Counted from the first letter of the stretch, positions 24,685 to 37,023 are shown. The stretch: 64,000 bases of DNA from Gemmatimonadaceae bacterium (GCA_011525845.1 WYBP01000018.1:62001-126000); one strand, 5' to 3'. Made by a program: numbers and translations. Notes: a model not told the origin generated them from the sequence alone.

Positions 24685-26607
24685 CTACTGCCGGCTCGCG
24701 AGCCAGCGCCCCCGGAACGCGAGCTGCGCCGCCGTCGGCGTGCGTCCGGCCTCCTCGAACGCCACCACCTCCAAGCGCGGGTCCTCGCGCAGCGTGAGCG
24801 TGGCGGTGCGCGCCCCGTCGCGCCCGACCCAGGCCACCTCCACCTGCTCGCCGGGCTTCCGCGCCGCGAGCGCGGCGCGGTACTCGGCCATCGTGGCGAT
24901 CCTCGTCCCGCCGATCGAGACGATCCGGTCCCCCGCGGTGATCCCCGCCTCGTAGAGGGGAGAGCCGATGGTGCTCGGCGAGGTGAGTGACGCACCCTCG
25001 CTCCCCACCGCGACCTGTGCGTCACCCAGCCAGGCCCGGCCGGGAGAGGACGGTCGCACGAGGAACCCCGCCTGCGCGAGGAGGCCCGGGTAGTCGGGGA
25101 GCTCGCTCCCCACCACGAAGCGCGCGAAGAAGTCGCGCGCGAACGCCGGATCCTTCGCCACGGCGGCGAGCGCGGCTTCCGCGTCCGCGAGCGTGTACGG
25201 ACGGGCGGGGGCGAGCGCCGCGGTCTGCTCCTTCCCGTGGCGCACCCACATCTCCCGCATGAAGTCGTCCAGCGTCACCGCGGGCGACCGGCCGCGCAGC
25301 ATGAGGTCCAGCGCGATCCCCAGCGCCTCGCCGTACGTGTAGTACGAGATGAACGTGTTCGCCCGGTTGTTCGGGTCGATCGCGGTCGCCGCGTCCACGA
25401 AGGGGGCCTGCTGGCTCATCCCGACCGCTCCGGCGAAGCCGCGCGCCGGGCTCGTGGTGAGCGTGTTCACCGCGTTGGAGAGCCGCGCCGCGTACTGCGC
25501 CGGCGTGATGATCCCCGCGCGCGCGATCACGAGCGCCCCGAAATAGTTCGTGAACCCCTCGGCGAGCCAGAGCTCGCCGCTCATGTTGGCGTCGGTGAAG
25601 TCGAACGGCTCCAGCGACCTCGGGCGGATGCGCTCCACGTTCCACGCATGGAAGAACTCGTGCGAGACCGTCCCGAGCAGCCCGAGCATCGAGGCGCCGA
25701 GCGAGCCCGTCGAGGTGAGGGAGGTGGAGTTGCGGTGCTCCATCCCGTCGCCGGCGCAGTTGGGCCGGTAGCAGGCGATGAAGGTGTAGGTGCCGAAGTC
25801 GAACGCGGGGAGCTCGCCGAAGACACCGGCCATCTCGTTCACCACCCGCTTCGTGAGGTCGGTGAACTGCGTCGCCTGCTCCGGCGTGCCCAGGTGGTTG
25901 AGCGCGAGCCGCACGGTCTGCGTGCGCCCGCCGCTCGTGACGTTCCACTCCCGCAGGTCGATCGCGCCCAGGTGCGTGGGCGAGTCCATGAAGTACTGGA
26001 GGTTCGGGGCGCGGAAGGTCCAGGGGTCCGACGTCGGCTGCAGCTGCGTGGCGACCTTCCAGGCGGGTGAGGCCGGGTGGAAGGTCACCTCGATCGGCCG
26101 CGACTCGAGGCCGGGCGCCCAGGCGAAGGTCGCCGGGATGTTGAGGTGCGCGCGGGTCGGGTCGATCCCCGCGTAGGTGCCATCCGCGCGGTCGGCGAAG
26201 AGGGTGTAGGTGAAGACCACCGACCCCGCGTGGCCCGTGACGCGCCACTCCTGCGGCGAGGCGCGCTCCACGGGCAGTGCCTTCCCGGCGGCGTCGGTCG
26301 CCCGCACGGAGTACACGTTCTTCGCGAACTCGTGCGTCGCGTAGCGGCCCGGGGAACTGCGCGCCATGCGGACGCGCAGGGGGCCCGCGGGCAGTCGGTC
26401 GAACCGGATCGTGACCACTCCCTCGCGATTGGCCGCGTTGGGGAATCGGATGTCGTAGCGGATGGTCTCCGCGCCCGGCGCGGTGCCGGTGGGCGCCTGC
26501 GCGCCGAGGGCGGGGCCGACGAGCGCGCCGAGTGCGGCGGACGCGGCGATCGCGGCGATCGTGGCGATCGCGCGGACGGGGCGGGAAGGGAGGCGGAACG
26601 AGGTCAT
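24685..26607 (-). CDS. Exported M61-family metallopeptidase with PDZ domain
   Basis: 640 residues. The chosen ATG gives a signal peptide ending at ALGAQ. An N-terminal beta-sandwich (about 45-235) is followed by the M61 zinc domain: HEFFHAW (316-322), the downstream zinc glutamate in LWLAEGFTNYF (E350), and a helical region. A PDZ domain lies near 545-610 (SPLYEAGITAGDRIVSIGG). The family contains glycyl aminopeptidases. A second M61 protein is encoded divergently at 27311. The last bases of the gene and the gap beyond it contain a direct repeat of CTACTGCCGG. Confidence 0.92.
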   Translation of the reverse strand: MTSFRLPSRPVRAIATIAAIAASAALGALVGPALGAQAPTGTAPGAETIRYDIRFPNAANREGVVTIRFDRLPAGPLRVRMARSSPGRYATHEFAKNVYSVRATDAAGKALPVERASPQEWRVTGHAGSVVFTYTLFADRADGTYAGIDPTRAHLNIPATFAWAPGLESRPIEVTFHPASPAWKVATQLQPTSDPWTFRAPNLQYFMDSPTHLGAIDLREWNVTSGGRTQTVRLALNHLGTPEQATQFTDLTKRVVNEMAGVFGELPAFDFGTYTFIACYRPNCAGDGMEHRNSTSLTSTGSLGASMLGLLGTVSHEFFHAWNVERIRPRSLEPFDFTDANMSGELWLAEGFTNYFGALVIARAGIITPAQYAARLSNAVNTLTTSPARGFAGAVGMSQQAPFVDAATAIDPNNRANTFISYYTYGEALGIALDLMLRGRSPAVTLDDFMREMWVRHGKEQTAALAPARPYTLADAEAALAAVAKDPAFARDFFARFVVGSELPDYPGLLAQAGFLVRPSSPGRAWLGDAQVAVGSEGASLTSPSTIGSPLYEAGITAGDRIVSIGGTRIATMAEYRAALAARKPGEQVEVAWVGRDGARTATLTLREDPRLEVVAFEEAGRTPTAAQLAFRGRWLASRQ

Positions 26608-26675
26608 CGGGACGCGGTGTGGGTGGTGCCGAAGCTTGTCACATCCGCGTCCTGCCGCCAACCCGCTCATGGAAC

Positions 26676-26702
26676 CCGCCGGGCGAAGGTCCCGCCCGGC
26701 GG
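26676..26702 (-). terminator. GC-rich hairpin downstream of the duplicated-domain gene
   Basis: A perfect nine-base stem (CCGCCGGGC / GCCCGGCGG) with a nine-base loop begins just past the stop of the minus-strand gene at 26710. There is no T-tract, so it is a terminator-like or RNA-end-protecting hairpin rather than a classical intrinsic terminator. Confidence 0.5.
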
Positions 26703-26709
26703 TTGCGCC

Positions 26710-27213
26710 CTACTCGTCCTCTGCCTTCGACTCGCGGATCATGCTGATCGCCGCCGTGTTGACCGCGACGTCACCGATCTCCCTGCCGTCGGGGTTCAGG
26801 GTGGCGCGCGCGACACCCGCGAACTTCCCGCCATGGTGCAGGTAGTCGCTCAGCCGCTGCATCGGGGCGAGGAACATCGTGCCGCGGATCATCTTGCCGC
26901 CGATCAGGTGGAGCTCGACGGCACGCTCGCCGGCACCGGCGCCGGCCTGGCCGACGATGACGACGTTCTCGTCCGGTGCGGAGATCAGGACGACCAGGTC
27001 GGTCTGGATCACGAGGTGTCCGGGTGCTTCATCCAGCTTGGCGCGACGCGCGTCGACCATGTTCATCCACCCACCCTTCCGGCTGCCAAGGAAGGCGACG
27101 AGGCTCATGTCCTCGCCGATATGGATGGAGCCCTCGACGAGGGTTCCGTCACGCATCACGACGTGCAGGCGCTTGTTCTCCTGCGCGCGGGTCCGGCCAG
27201 TGGGAGCGGTCAT
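26710..27213 (-). CDS. Hypothetical protein with an internal domain duplication
   Basis: 167 residues, cytoplasmic. Residues about 14-82 and 92-160 look like two copies of one beta-rich unit: a basic/hydrophobic strand, RDGTLVEGSI or IGGKMIRGTM, a loop with RLSDYL or DMSLVAFL, a middle strand and a closing VVLISA or ISMIRE strand. The pattern is reminiscent of small barrel (Sm-like or PilZ-like) folds, but I cannot assign it. It lies between two divergently oriented M61 peptidase genes and is followed by a strong hairpin. Confidence 0.68.
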   Translation of the reverse strand: MTAPTGRTRAQENKRLHVVMRDGTLVEGSIHIGEDMSLVAFLGSRKGGWMNMVDARRAKLDEAPGHLVIQTDLVVLISAPDENVVIVGQAGAGAGERAVELHLIGGKMIRGTMFLAPMQRLSDYLHHGGKFAGVARATLNPDGREIGDVAVNTAAISMIRESKAEDE

Positions 27214-27310
27214 TGGGAAGGGGCGAGTGGGTCCGATCAGATGGACGATCCACCCCGGGGGAACGGCACGGAACCTTGCGTGGGGCGGGGGGTCCTGCCG
27301 AGCCTTCGCC

Positions 27311-29164
27311 ATGCCACGATCCGTCCTGTCCCGCGCGAGGGTCGCGCTGGTGCTCCTGCCCCTGCTCCCGCTCGTCCCGCCATCGGCCGGGGCGGGCGTC
27401 CTGGCGGCGCAGGCCGCGCCGCGTGCCCCCCTCTCCGCCCCGGTCGCGGACCTGCGGTTCGAGGTCTCCCTCGGCGCCCTCGAGGCGTTCAGCCAGCAGC
27501 TCGGCGTCCGCGCCACCTTCCGCGTGGAGGGGCGCGAACCCGTGCTCCTCTCCCTCCCGGCCTGGACGCCCGGCGCCTACGAGATCGCCGACTTCGCGCG
27601 GCATGTCTCGCAGTTCACCGCCACGCAGGGCGGGCGGGCGCTCCGCTGGGACAAGCTGGATCCCGACACCTGGCGCATCCAGCCGGACGCGCGCGGGACC
27701 GTCGAGCTGCGCTACACGGTGCGGGCCGACTCGCTCGACACCGCCGCCAGCTGGACGCGCGACGACTTCGGCTTCTTCAATGGCACGAACGTCTTCCTGA
27801 TGGTCGAGGGCCGGATCGACACGCCGGCCCGCGTGGTCGTGCGCACGGAATCCACGTGGCGCGTGACGACCTCGATGGCGCCCGCGGACTCGCAGCACGC
27901 GTACCGCGCCACGGACTTCCACGACCTCGTGGACCATCCGTTCTTCGTCGGCGTGTTCGACCTCGACAGCGCCGAGGTCGCGGGCCGCTGGATGCGCCTC
28001 GCCACCTACCCGGCGGGATCGGTGGAGGGTGCGCGCCGCACCGCGCTCTGGGACGCGCTCCGTCGCAGCGTGCCCCCCATCGTGGAGGTGTTCGGCGAGC
28101 TCCCCTGGGAGCGCTACACGGTGCTCCAGGTCGCCGAACCCGGATTCCCCGGGATGGGTGCGTTGGAGCACGCCTTGAGCGAGCTCGCGATCGTGGGCAC
28201 GGAGTACCTCGACGCGGCTTTCGTGCCGAGCATCCATGCGCACGAACTGGTGCATGCATGGAACGTGAAGCGGCTGCGGCCGGCCGACCTATTTCCCTAC
28301 CGCTACGATGCGGCACAGCCGACCACCTGGCTCTGGATGAGCGAGGGGGTCACGGACTACTACGCCGACCTGGCGCAGGTGCGCGGCGGCGTGACCGACG
28401 AGGCGACCTTCCTCGCGACCGTGCTCGGCAAGATCGACGGCGTTGAGCAACGTCCCGCCACGGCGCTGGAGGACGCATCGCTCCAGGCCTGGCTCTCGAT
28501 GACCGACGGCACGGCCGACCTGTACTACGACAAGGGATCGCTCGCCGGCCTCGCGCTCGACATCGTGATCCGCGACGCCTCCGACAACGCGCGCTCCCTC
28601 GACGACGTGATGCGCGAGCTCTGGGAGGTGAGCTGGAAGCGGGGACGCGGCTTCACCTACGACGAGTTCTGGAACGCGGCCACGCGCGCCGCGGCGGGAC
28701 GGGCGCTGCGCGACTTCGAACGCCGCTACATCGACGGCCGGGAATCCTACCCCTGGGACCAGTGGCTCCCGCTCGCGGGGTGGCGCATCGTGACCGACTC
28801 GATCTCGGAACCCCGGTTGGGGGCGCTGCTGCGCGCCGACCCGCGTGGCGTCCGAGTCACCGCCATCGACTCGGCCGCCGCCGGCGCGCGTGCGGGACTG
28901 CGGGTGGACGACGTGATCACCGCGATCGGCGGGCGCCCCACCCTCGACCCCGAGTTCGGGGAGCGGTGGCGCGGGTTCTGGGGGAAGCGCCCCGGGGCGC
29001 CGATGGCGCTCGAGGTGTGGCGCGACGGCACGACCCTCACGCTCACGGCGACGGTCGAGATCACGACGCTCATCGACCGGCACATCGCACCGGACCCCGC
29101 GGCGACCGAGCGGGCGCGACGGATCCGTGCGGGGATCCTGCGGGGCGCGGCGGCGCAGCGCTGA
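27311..29164 (+). CDS. Exported M61-family metallopeptidase (second copy) with PDZ domain
   Basis: 617 residues with an N-terminal signal peptide (basic start, leucine-rich core, LAAQAAP). The N-terminal domain (about 45-240) and peptidase domain are like those of the neighbouring M61 protein: HELVHAWNVKRLRP (311-324) with the zinc glutamate in LWMSEGVTDYY, then a PDZ domain near 510-580 (AGARAGLRVDDVITAIGG). Sequence divergence between the two copies is high outside the motifs, so the duplication is old. Likely role: periplasmic or extracellular peptide breakdown. Confidence 0.9.
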   Translation: MPRSVLSRARVALVLLPLLPLVPPSAGAGVLAAQAAPRAPLSAPVADLRFEVSLGALEAFSQQLGVRATFRVEGREPVLLSLPAWTPGAYEIADFARHVSQFTATQGGRALRWDKLDPDTWRIQPDARGTVELRYTVRADSLDTAASWTRDDFGFFNGTNVFLMVEGRIDTPARVVVRTESTWRVTTSMAPADSQHAYRATDFHDLVDHPFFVGVFDLDSAEVAGRWMRLATYPAGSVEGARRTALWDALRRSVPPIVEVFGELPWERYTVLQVAEPGFPGMGALEHALSELAIVGTEYLDAAFVPSIHAHELVHAWNVKRLRPADLFPYRYDAAQPTTWLWMSEGVTDYYADLAQVRGGVTDEATFLATVLGKIDGVEQRPATALEDASLQAWLSMTDGTADLYYDKGSLAGLALDIVIRDASDNARSLDDVMRELWEVSWKRGRGFTYDEFWNAATRAAAGRALRDFERRYIDGRESYPWDQWLPLAGWRIVTDSISEPRLGALLRADPRGVRVTAIDSAAAGARAGLRVDDVITAIGGRPTLDPEFGERWRGFWGKRPGAPMALEVWRDGTTLTLTATVEITTLIDRHIAPDPAATERARRIRAGILRGAAAQR

Positions 29165-29174
29165 GGGGGCGTCC

Positions 29175-29196
29175 GGTGCCGGCACGCGCCGGCGCC
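29175..29196. terminator. Hairpin between convergent peptidase genes
   Basis: GGTGCCGGC-ACGC-GCCGGCGCC forms a nine-pair stem (one G-T wobble) with a four-base loop in the 39-base gap between converging genes. There is no T-tract on either side, so efficiency is uncertain; it could end transcripts from both directions. Confidence 0.5.
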
Positions 29197-29203
29197 GAGC
29201 GGC

Positions 29204-30709
29204 TCAGCGTCCCGTCTTGTAGCGCAGGTAACGCTCCACCACGCTCGCGTCGCGCGGCGGCCGCGGCATCGCCAGCTCGCGCTCGACCTCGTCCAGCTCG
29301 CGCGGCACGCCCGCCGACGCCCGCACCACGCCGGCGTCGGTGACCAGGAAGTCGTCCTCGATCCGCACGCCGATGTTCGCGTACGTGGCGACCGCGGCCG
29401 CGATCCGTGCCTTCAACCGGCGATTGCGCGGCGTGTCGGGGATGATCTCCAGCAGGTTGGCGCGCACGTAGAGCCCCGGCTCCAGCGTGAACGCGCTGCC
29501 GACGCCGATCCGGCCGGTGGTCGCGTACTGGTCGGGATCGTGCACATCGAGCCCGATCCCGTGGCCGAGCCCGTGCATGTAGTAGAGAGAGAGCTGCGAA
29601 CACTGCCGCGCGCGCTCGGCGGTGCCGCAGTCGTACGTCGCCCCGGCACCCTCCGTGAGGCCGAGGCTCGCGAGCCCGTCGGCCAGCACCGTGCTCGCCG
29701 CGTCGCTGAGCGCCCTCCACGGCGCATCCACCTTCACCTGGCGCTCGGCCGCCTTCTGCGCCGCGAGCACGATCTCGTAGATGGCGCGCTGCGGCGCGCT
29801 GAAGCGGCCGTTCACCGGTACCGTGCGCGTGATGTCCGCGGCGTAGCCGTCGAAGAACGAGGCCATGTCCATCACGATCACCTCGCCGTCCTGCGCGACG
29901 CGGTCGTTCCGGTTGTAGTGGAGCGTGGTGGCGTTCGGCCCGGAGCCCACGATCGAGGCGTACGCGGGCCCGTCCCCACCTTCGCGGCGCCAGGTGTACT
30001 CGGCGAGCGCCTGCAGCTCGAACTCCGCCATCCCCGGCTGCACGGCCCGCATCACGGCGAGGTGCCCCTGCGCGCTGATCTCCGCGGCGATCCGCAGTCG
30101 CTCGAGCTCGGCGGGGCTCTTCCTCCCGCGCAACCTGCCGACCACGGGTCCGACGTCCTTCACCGTGAGCGACGGGTGGCGGCCCATGATCGCCGCGACG
30201 ATCTGGTCGTCGCGCGAGAGGTCCGGCAGGCTGGTCCCGGTGCGCCCCGCGACCTGCAGCACGGGCGCGAGGCGCAGCAGCGAGTCGAGCACCGCGTCGA
30301 GCGTCTCGGCGTCCCGCCCCTCGATGCCATACCTGTCGCGCACGGCCGCGACCCCCAGCCGCGCCCCGGTCCAGACCTCCTGGGCCGGATCCTTCTCGCG
30401 CACGAAGAGCAGCGCCGTGCGCTCACCCCCGCGCTTGACCATCACCAGCGCCGCGTCGGGTTCGAGGAAGCCGGTCAGGTAGAGGAAGTGCCGGGCCTGC
30501 GCGAAGGGGAGGAAGTCCGGCACCGGCTCGCCCGAGCCGGGGACCAGGATCACGCCGTCCTCCGCGGCCTCGAGGAGCGCGGCACGGCGCGCAGCGAACT
30601 CCGCAGCCGGGAGCTGCGCGGCGGCGACGCCGGCAGCGACGACCAGTGTGACGGCGGCGGCGACCGTGGCGAACAGGAGGATGGCGATGGGGGAGCGGGA
30701 TCGACGCAC
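29204..30709 (-). CDS. pepP: Exported Xaa-Pro aminopeptidase (M24 family)
   Basis: 501 residues from the GTG at 30709, chosen because it begins a compact signal peptide (RRSRSPIAILLFATVAAAVT to AAAQ); longer starts up to 30802 add only arginine/proline-rich sequence. The N-terminal aminopeptidase P domain is followed by the pita-bread fold with all metal ligands: VMDMASFFDGYAADITRT (two Asp), MHGLGHGIGLDVHD (His), LEPGLYV (Glu) and VRIEDDFLVT (Glu). It removes N-terminal residues before proline. Export is uncommon for PepP but fits the neighbouring exported peptidases. Confidence 0.88.
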   Translation of the reverse strand: MRRSRSPIAILLFATVAAAVTLVVAAGVAAAQLPAAEFAARRAALLEAAEDGVILVPGSGEPVPDFLPFAQARHFLYLTGFLEPDAALVMVKRGGERTALLFVREKDPAQEVWTGARLGVAAVRDRYGIEGRDAETLDAVLDSLLRLAPVLQVAGRTGTSLPDLSRDDQIVAAIMGRHPSLTVKDVGPVVGRLRGRKSPAELERLRIAAEISAQGHLAVMRAVQPGMAEFELQALAEYTWRREGGDGPAYASIVGSGPNATTLHYNRNDRVAQDGEVIVMDMASFFDGYAADITRTVPVNGRFSAPQRAIYEIVLAAQKAAERQVKVDAPWRALSDAASTVLADGLASLGLTEGAGATYDCGTAERARQCSQLSLYYMHGLGHGIGLDVHDPDQYATTGRIGVGSAFTLEPGLYVRANLLEIIPDTPRNRRLKARIAAAVATYANIGVRIEDDFLVTDAGVVRASAGVPRELDEVERELAMPRPPRDASVVERYLRYKTGR

Positions 30710-30830
30710 GCGCGGGACGGGAAGGGGGGAGGGTGGGGCGGATGTACCCACGGAAGATGGAGCGGACGCTCGCCTGATGCACGGGCGCCGCACGCGGCGC
30801 ACCCGGCCAGCGCTCTGTCCGGTTCCTTCG

Positions 30831-30836
30831 TAGACT
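30831..30836 (+). promoter_or_regulatory. Putative -10 box (TAGACT) for the M14 peptidase gene
   Basis: TAGACT lies 39 bases before the ATG at 30875, in the divergent gap with the M24 gene. It resembles the TAGATT boxes elsewhere in the window. A CGGAG ribosome site follows at 30860-30864. Confidence 0.4.
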
Positions 30837-30874
30837 AGGGCTGGTACCCCACATCCACACGGAGCACATTCGCG

Positions 30875-33670
<2,796 letters not shown>

Positions 33671-33720
33671 GTGTGAGGTGTGAGGTGTGAGGTGTGAGGA
33701 GTGAGGTGTGAGGAGTGAGG
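33671..33720 (+). repeat. Heptamer tandem repeat (GTGTGAG/GAGTGAG), seven copies
   Basis: Directly after the M14 stop codon, seven consecutive heptamers follow the pattern GTGTGAG with two GAGTGAG variants. Related arrays lie at 43286-43313, 55915-55936 and 55998-56025. They are not regularly spaced by unique spacers, so not CRISPR. Confidence 0.9.
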
Positions 33721-33815
33721 GGGGCGGGGGTGCCGGGTCCGGTGCTCCCGCTCTTCTCTTGCGCGCTCAACGGTCGGGCACGATGCTAGGCGCGTCCTGT
33801 CACCGGAGTCGACAC

Positions 33816-35015
33816 ATGCGTCGTGCCAAGGGACGGATGCCGATCCTCCTCGGCGTGCTGCTCTGCCTCCAGTCCTGCGCGAGCGAGACGGGGTCCGAGA
33901 GCGCGGTGTTCACGCTGGAGCCGCTCTTCCGGATCGGTCAGCTCGAAGGCCCGCCGGAGTACGCGCTCGGGCAGATCAATCGCGTGCTGCCCGCCCCCGA
34001 TGGCGGCTTCTACACGTGCGACCGGAACGACTTCGTGCTCCGCCGCTACGATCGCGAGGGGAAGTACGTGCGGACCATCGGTCGGCGGGGCCAGGGACCC
34101 GCCGAGTACGACGGCTGCAGCGACGTCGACCTGATGGGCGACTCGGTGATCGTCGTGAGCGATCCGCGGAGCGCCCGCTTCGTGTTCTTCCGCGCGGACG
34201 GCACCTTCGAGCGCGTGCTCGGAGAGCACATCTTCCCCGGCTTCGGAGGCGGTCGCGACTACTTCTTCGTGGACCGGCAGGCGAGGCTCTGGATGCGCGG
34301 CGCCCTGAAGGGCACGGGGCCGCCGGCAGCGGGCGAGGGCGAGTTCGGGCGGACGCAGTTCGTGATCCTCGATCCGCACGCCGGTCGGGTGGATTCCGTC
34401 CTGGTGCCCGGCGGCGCGGGCAGCACGCGTGGACTCGCGTTCGTGCTCGGGACGCCGGACGGACTCCACGCGTACGTGCCGCCGGACACGATCTGGGCGG
34501 TCACGCGCGACGGGAGCTTCGTGGTCGCAGGGAGCGACGCGTATCGCATCCACGTTCGCCCGCGGTCCGGAGCGCCTCGCGAGATCACTCGCCCATCACC
34601 CCCCGTGCCGTACGAGGACGAGGAGCGCGCGGAATGGGACGCCTGGCGTGAGTACTTCTCGAGCCGTCAGGGTGGGAGGACGTTGCCGGAGGTCCTCGCC
34701 CACAAGCCCGCGATCCGGCGGCTCCTGGTGGACGACGACGGCCGGCTCTGGGTCCAGCCGCATATCGCCGCCGAGCGCCGCGAACGTCCTCCTCGGCCCG
34801 CGGGTGATCCGCGCCCGATGCTCCACTGGATCGAGCGCGGCACCTTCGATCTCTTCGAGCTCGCGAGCGGCGACTTCCTCGGGAGGCTCGTGCTGCCGGC
34901 CGCCACGCAGCTGATGGCGGTGCAGGGCGATCGTGTCTGGCTCGCGGGGGAGGGCGAGGAGGGCGAGGTGGTCATCAGCGTCCACCGGCTCAAGGCTGGG
35001 AGCGCGGCGCACTAG
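33816..35015 (+). CDS. 6-bladed beta-propeller lipoprotein
   Basis: 399 residues. The ATG at 33816 is chosen for GGAG at seven-base spacing and because it starts a short lipoprotein signal with lipobox LQSC (mature cysteine about 21). The body consists of repeated blades such as GGFYTCDRNDFVLRRYDREGKYVRTIGRRGQGPAEY, the hallmark of the 6-bladed propeller family abundant in Bacteroidota and Gemmatimonadota; later blades (RLWVQPHI, DRVWLAG) follow. No enzyme motif is visible; these proteins are thought to bind ligands at the cell surface or periplasm. Confidence 0.8.
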   Translation: MRRAKGRMPILLGVLLCLQSCASETGSESAVFTLEPLFRIGQLEGPPEYALGQINRVLPAPDGGFYTCDRNDFVLRRYDREGKYVRTIGRRGQGPAEYDGCSDVDLMGDSVIVVSDPRSARFVFFRADGTFERVLGEHIFPGFGGGRDYFFVDRQARLWMRGALKGTGPPAAGEGEFGRTQFVILDPHAGRVDSVLVPGGAGSTRGLAFVLGTPDGLHAYVPPDTIWAVTRDGSFVVAGSDAYRIHVRPRSGAPREITRPSPPVPYEDEERAEWDAWREYFSSRQGGRTLPEVLAHKPAIRRLLVDDDGRLWVQPHIAAERRERPPRPAGDPRPMLHWIERGTFDLFELASGDFLGRLVLPAATQLMAVQGDRVWLAGEGEEGEVVISVHRLKAGSAAH

Positions 35016-35024
35016 CTTTCGCGC

Positions 35025-35480
35025 GTGCGACGCATCGGACTCTCGCTCCTCATCGCCGGACTCGGCGCGGTCGTCGCCGCCTACCTGCTCTTCGTCGCGG
35101 GGTGGTCGCGGGACCTGGCACCCTGGCTGATCGCCCTCGGAAGTGCCGGCGCGCTCGCCGGGTTGGCCTGCCTCGGCGCTGCACGAGGCGGGCGGCGGCG
35201 CACACCCCGACTCGCGGCCGCGATCGCGCTCGCATTCCTCGCTGTCGCCGGCGGGGTGCTCGGCGCGCTCGCCCTGCCCCCGCCTGCAGCCGGCGACCCG
35301 CTCCTCCTGGGCCTGCCCCGCGCCACGGCGCTCCTCCTCACGTTCACCGGCGCGATCCCGCTTCTCCTCCTCCCCGTCGCGTACGCGTTCGCCTTCGACG
35401 ACGAGGTGCTGAGCGCCTCGGACCTGGACGGGATCCGCACCGAGGCCGCGACCCTGCGCGGGACCAATGGCGATGCCTGA
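35025..35480 (+). CDS. Hypothetical membrane protein preceding the SSS symporter
   Basis: 151 residues from a GTG start, with four predicted helices (about 5-25, 33-52, 62-83 and 95-120) and a short acidic C-terminal tail. The 3' end overlaps the symporter start by 14 bases, so the two are co-translated. Some SSS transporters have small membrane partners encoded just upstream, but this protein is longer than the known small subunit and shows no motif I recognise. Partner function is inference. Confidence 0.68.
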   Translation: MRRIGLSLLIAGLGAVVAAYLLFVAGWSRDLAPWLIALGSAGALAGLACLGAARGGRRRTPRLAAAIALAFLAVAGGVLGALALPPPAAGDPLLLGLPRATALLLTFTGAIPLLLLPVAYAFAFDDEVLSASDLDGIRTEAATLRGTNGDA

Positions 35481-36987
35481 GCTGCTGGCATTCTTCCAGG
35501 TCGCCGAGATCCCGGTCGTCCGCCAGCCGCTGATCGTGGCCGTCGGCCTCGCCTACTTCGCGGCCGTCGCCCTGATCGCCCTCTGGGCCGCGCGCCGCAC
35601 CCGCACCGCGGAGGACTTCTTCGTCGCCGGCCGGAGCATCGGCCTCGTCCCCTTCGCGCTCGCGGCGATGGCCTCGACCCTCAGCGGCTTCGCCTTCATC
35701 GGCGGGCCGGGACTCGTCTACGCGATCGGGATGACCGCGGTCTTCATCATCCTCCCCGCCTCCGTCACGAACACGATGGGCGCCCTCGTCCTCGGCAAGC
35801 GGATGCGGCTCCTCGGCGAGCTCCGGGGGCTCGTGACCGTCCCCGACGCGATCGGGGCGCGTTACCGCTCCACCGCGGCACAGGGCCTGAGTGCCGCGGC
35901 GATCCTCGTCGGCATCATCGGCTACGTCGCCACCAACGTGCTCGCCCTCGGCATCGTCGTGGACGCGCTCTTCGGCGTCGGACTCGGCGCGGGGATCTGG
36001 ATCGGCACGGCGATCACCCTCGCCTACTCGGCCTCCGGAGGCATCCTCGCAGGGATCTACACTGACGTCTTCCAGGGCCTGTTGATGGCGGTCGCCTCGG
36101 CGATCGTCTTCGTCTTCGCCCTCGACTCCGGCGGCGGGCTCGCGGCGATCACCCGCACCATCCAGGCTGCGGACCCGGCGCTCCTCGGCCCTTGGGGCGC
36201 GGGGGGCGCGATGATGGCGCTCTCCTTCTTCTTCGTCTTCGCCGTGGGATCGCTCGGCCAGCCGCAGATCGCGCACAAGTACTACATGCTGAAGGAGGTG
36301 CGGAGGCTCCGGTGGTACCCGGTGCTGATGACCGTGAGCATGCTGCTCGCCCAGCTCCTCTTCGTCGGCGTCGGCATCGCGATCAAGGCGCTGGTGCTGC
36401 GCGGCGAGGTCCCCGCGCTCGCGCGCCCCGACGACGCCACGCCGCAGTTCCTCCTCGCCCAGGTCCCGGTCGTCGTCTCCGCGCTCGTCTTCGCCGGCGT
36501 CGCGGCCGCGATCATGAGCACGGTCAACTCCTTCCTGAGCATCGGGGCGGCAGCGCTCACGCACGACATCCCGCGAGCACTCGGACGTCCAGTGGCGGAC
36601 CGCCTGCGCGCCGGCCGGCTCTGGACGATCGTGCTGAGCATCGCCGCTGCGGCCCTCGCCCACGCCTCGGGCCTCCTCGTCGCCTTCCTCGGGATCTTCG
36701 GCTACGGGCTCTTCGCGTCGACGCTGGTGCCCGCGCTCGCGATCGGACTCAACTGGGAGGGCGCCACCCGTGAGGGGGCGATCGCCTCGATCTCCGTCGG
36801 GCTCGTGGGGACGCTCGCGCTCGAGACCCTCGTCTGGCTCAAGTGGATCGGCATCCCTCAGGGCGCGACGGTCTCCGGCCTGATGCTCGTGCTCTCGCTC
36901 CTGGCCTTCTTCGTCGTCTCCCGACTCACCGCGTCGCGCGCGGCGGCGCAGCTCGACCCGGATGTCCGCCTGGTGATGGACGCCTGA
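35467..36987 (+). CDS. Sodium:solute symporter (SSS family)
   Basis: 506 residues with about 13 membrane helices. The N-terminal segment RRTRTAEDFFVAGRSIGLVPFALAAMASTLSGFAFIGGPG contains the SSS motif (RxT.DFFVAGR and the following sodium-site serines), and the body shows GGILAGIYTDVFQG and GVAAAIMSTVNSFLSIGAAALTHDI, both typical. Known relatives carry acetate, proline, pantothenate or sugars; the substrate is not readable here. Two ATG codons (35467 and 35473) are possible starts. It ends 36 bases before the convergent acyl-CoA dehydrogenase. Confidence 0.92.
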   Translation: MAMPELLAFFQVAEIPVVRQPLIVAVGLAYFAAVALIALWAARRTRTAEDFFVAGRSIGLVPFALAAMASTLSGFAFIGGPGLVYAIGMTAVFIILPASVTNTMGALVLGKRMRLLGELRGLVTVPDAIGARYRSTAAQGLSAAAILVGIIGYVATNVLALGIVVDALFGVGLGAGIWIGTAITLAYSASGGILAGIYTDVFQGLLMAVASAIVFVFALDSGGGLAAITRTIQAADPALLGPWGAGGAMMALSFFFVFAVGSLGQPQIAHKYYMLKEVRRLRWYPVLMTVSMLLAQLLFVGVGIAIKALVLRGEVPALARPDDATPQFLLAQVPVVVSALVFAGVAAAIMSTVNSFLSIGAAALTHDIPRALGRPVADRLRAGRLWTIVLSIAAAALAHASGLLVAFLGIFGYGLFASTLVPALAIGLNWEGATREGAIASISVGLVGTLALETLVWLKWIGIPQGATVSGLMLVLSLLAFFVVSRLTASRAAAQLDPDVRLVMDA

Positions 36988-37023
36988 CGCAGCGGCGAGG
37001 GCGCCAGTCGCGCCGGCAGCGCG

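Noticed and set aside
33671-33720. CRISPR-like repeat array
   Set aside because: The units are contiguous heptamers without spacers and no cas genes are present.
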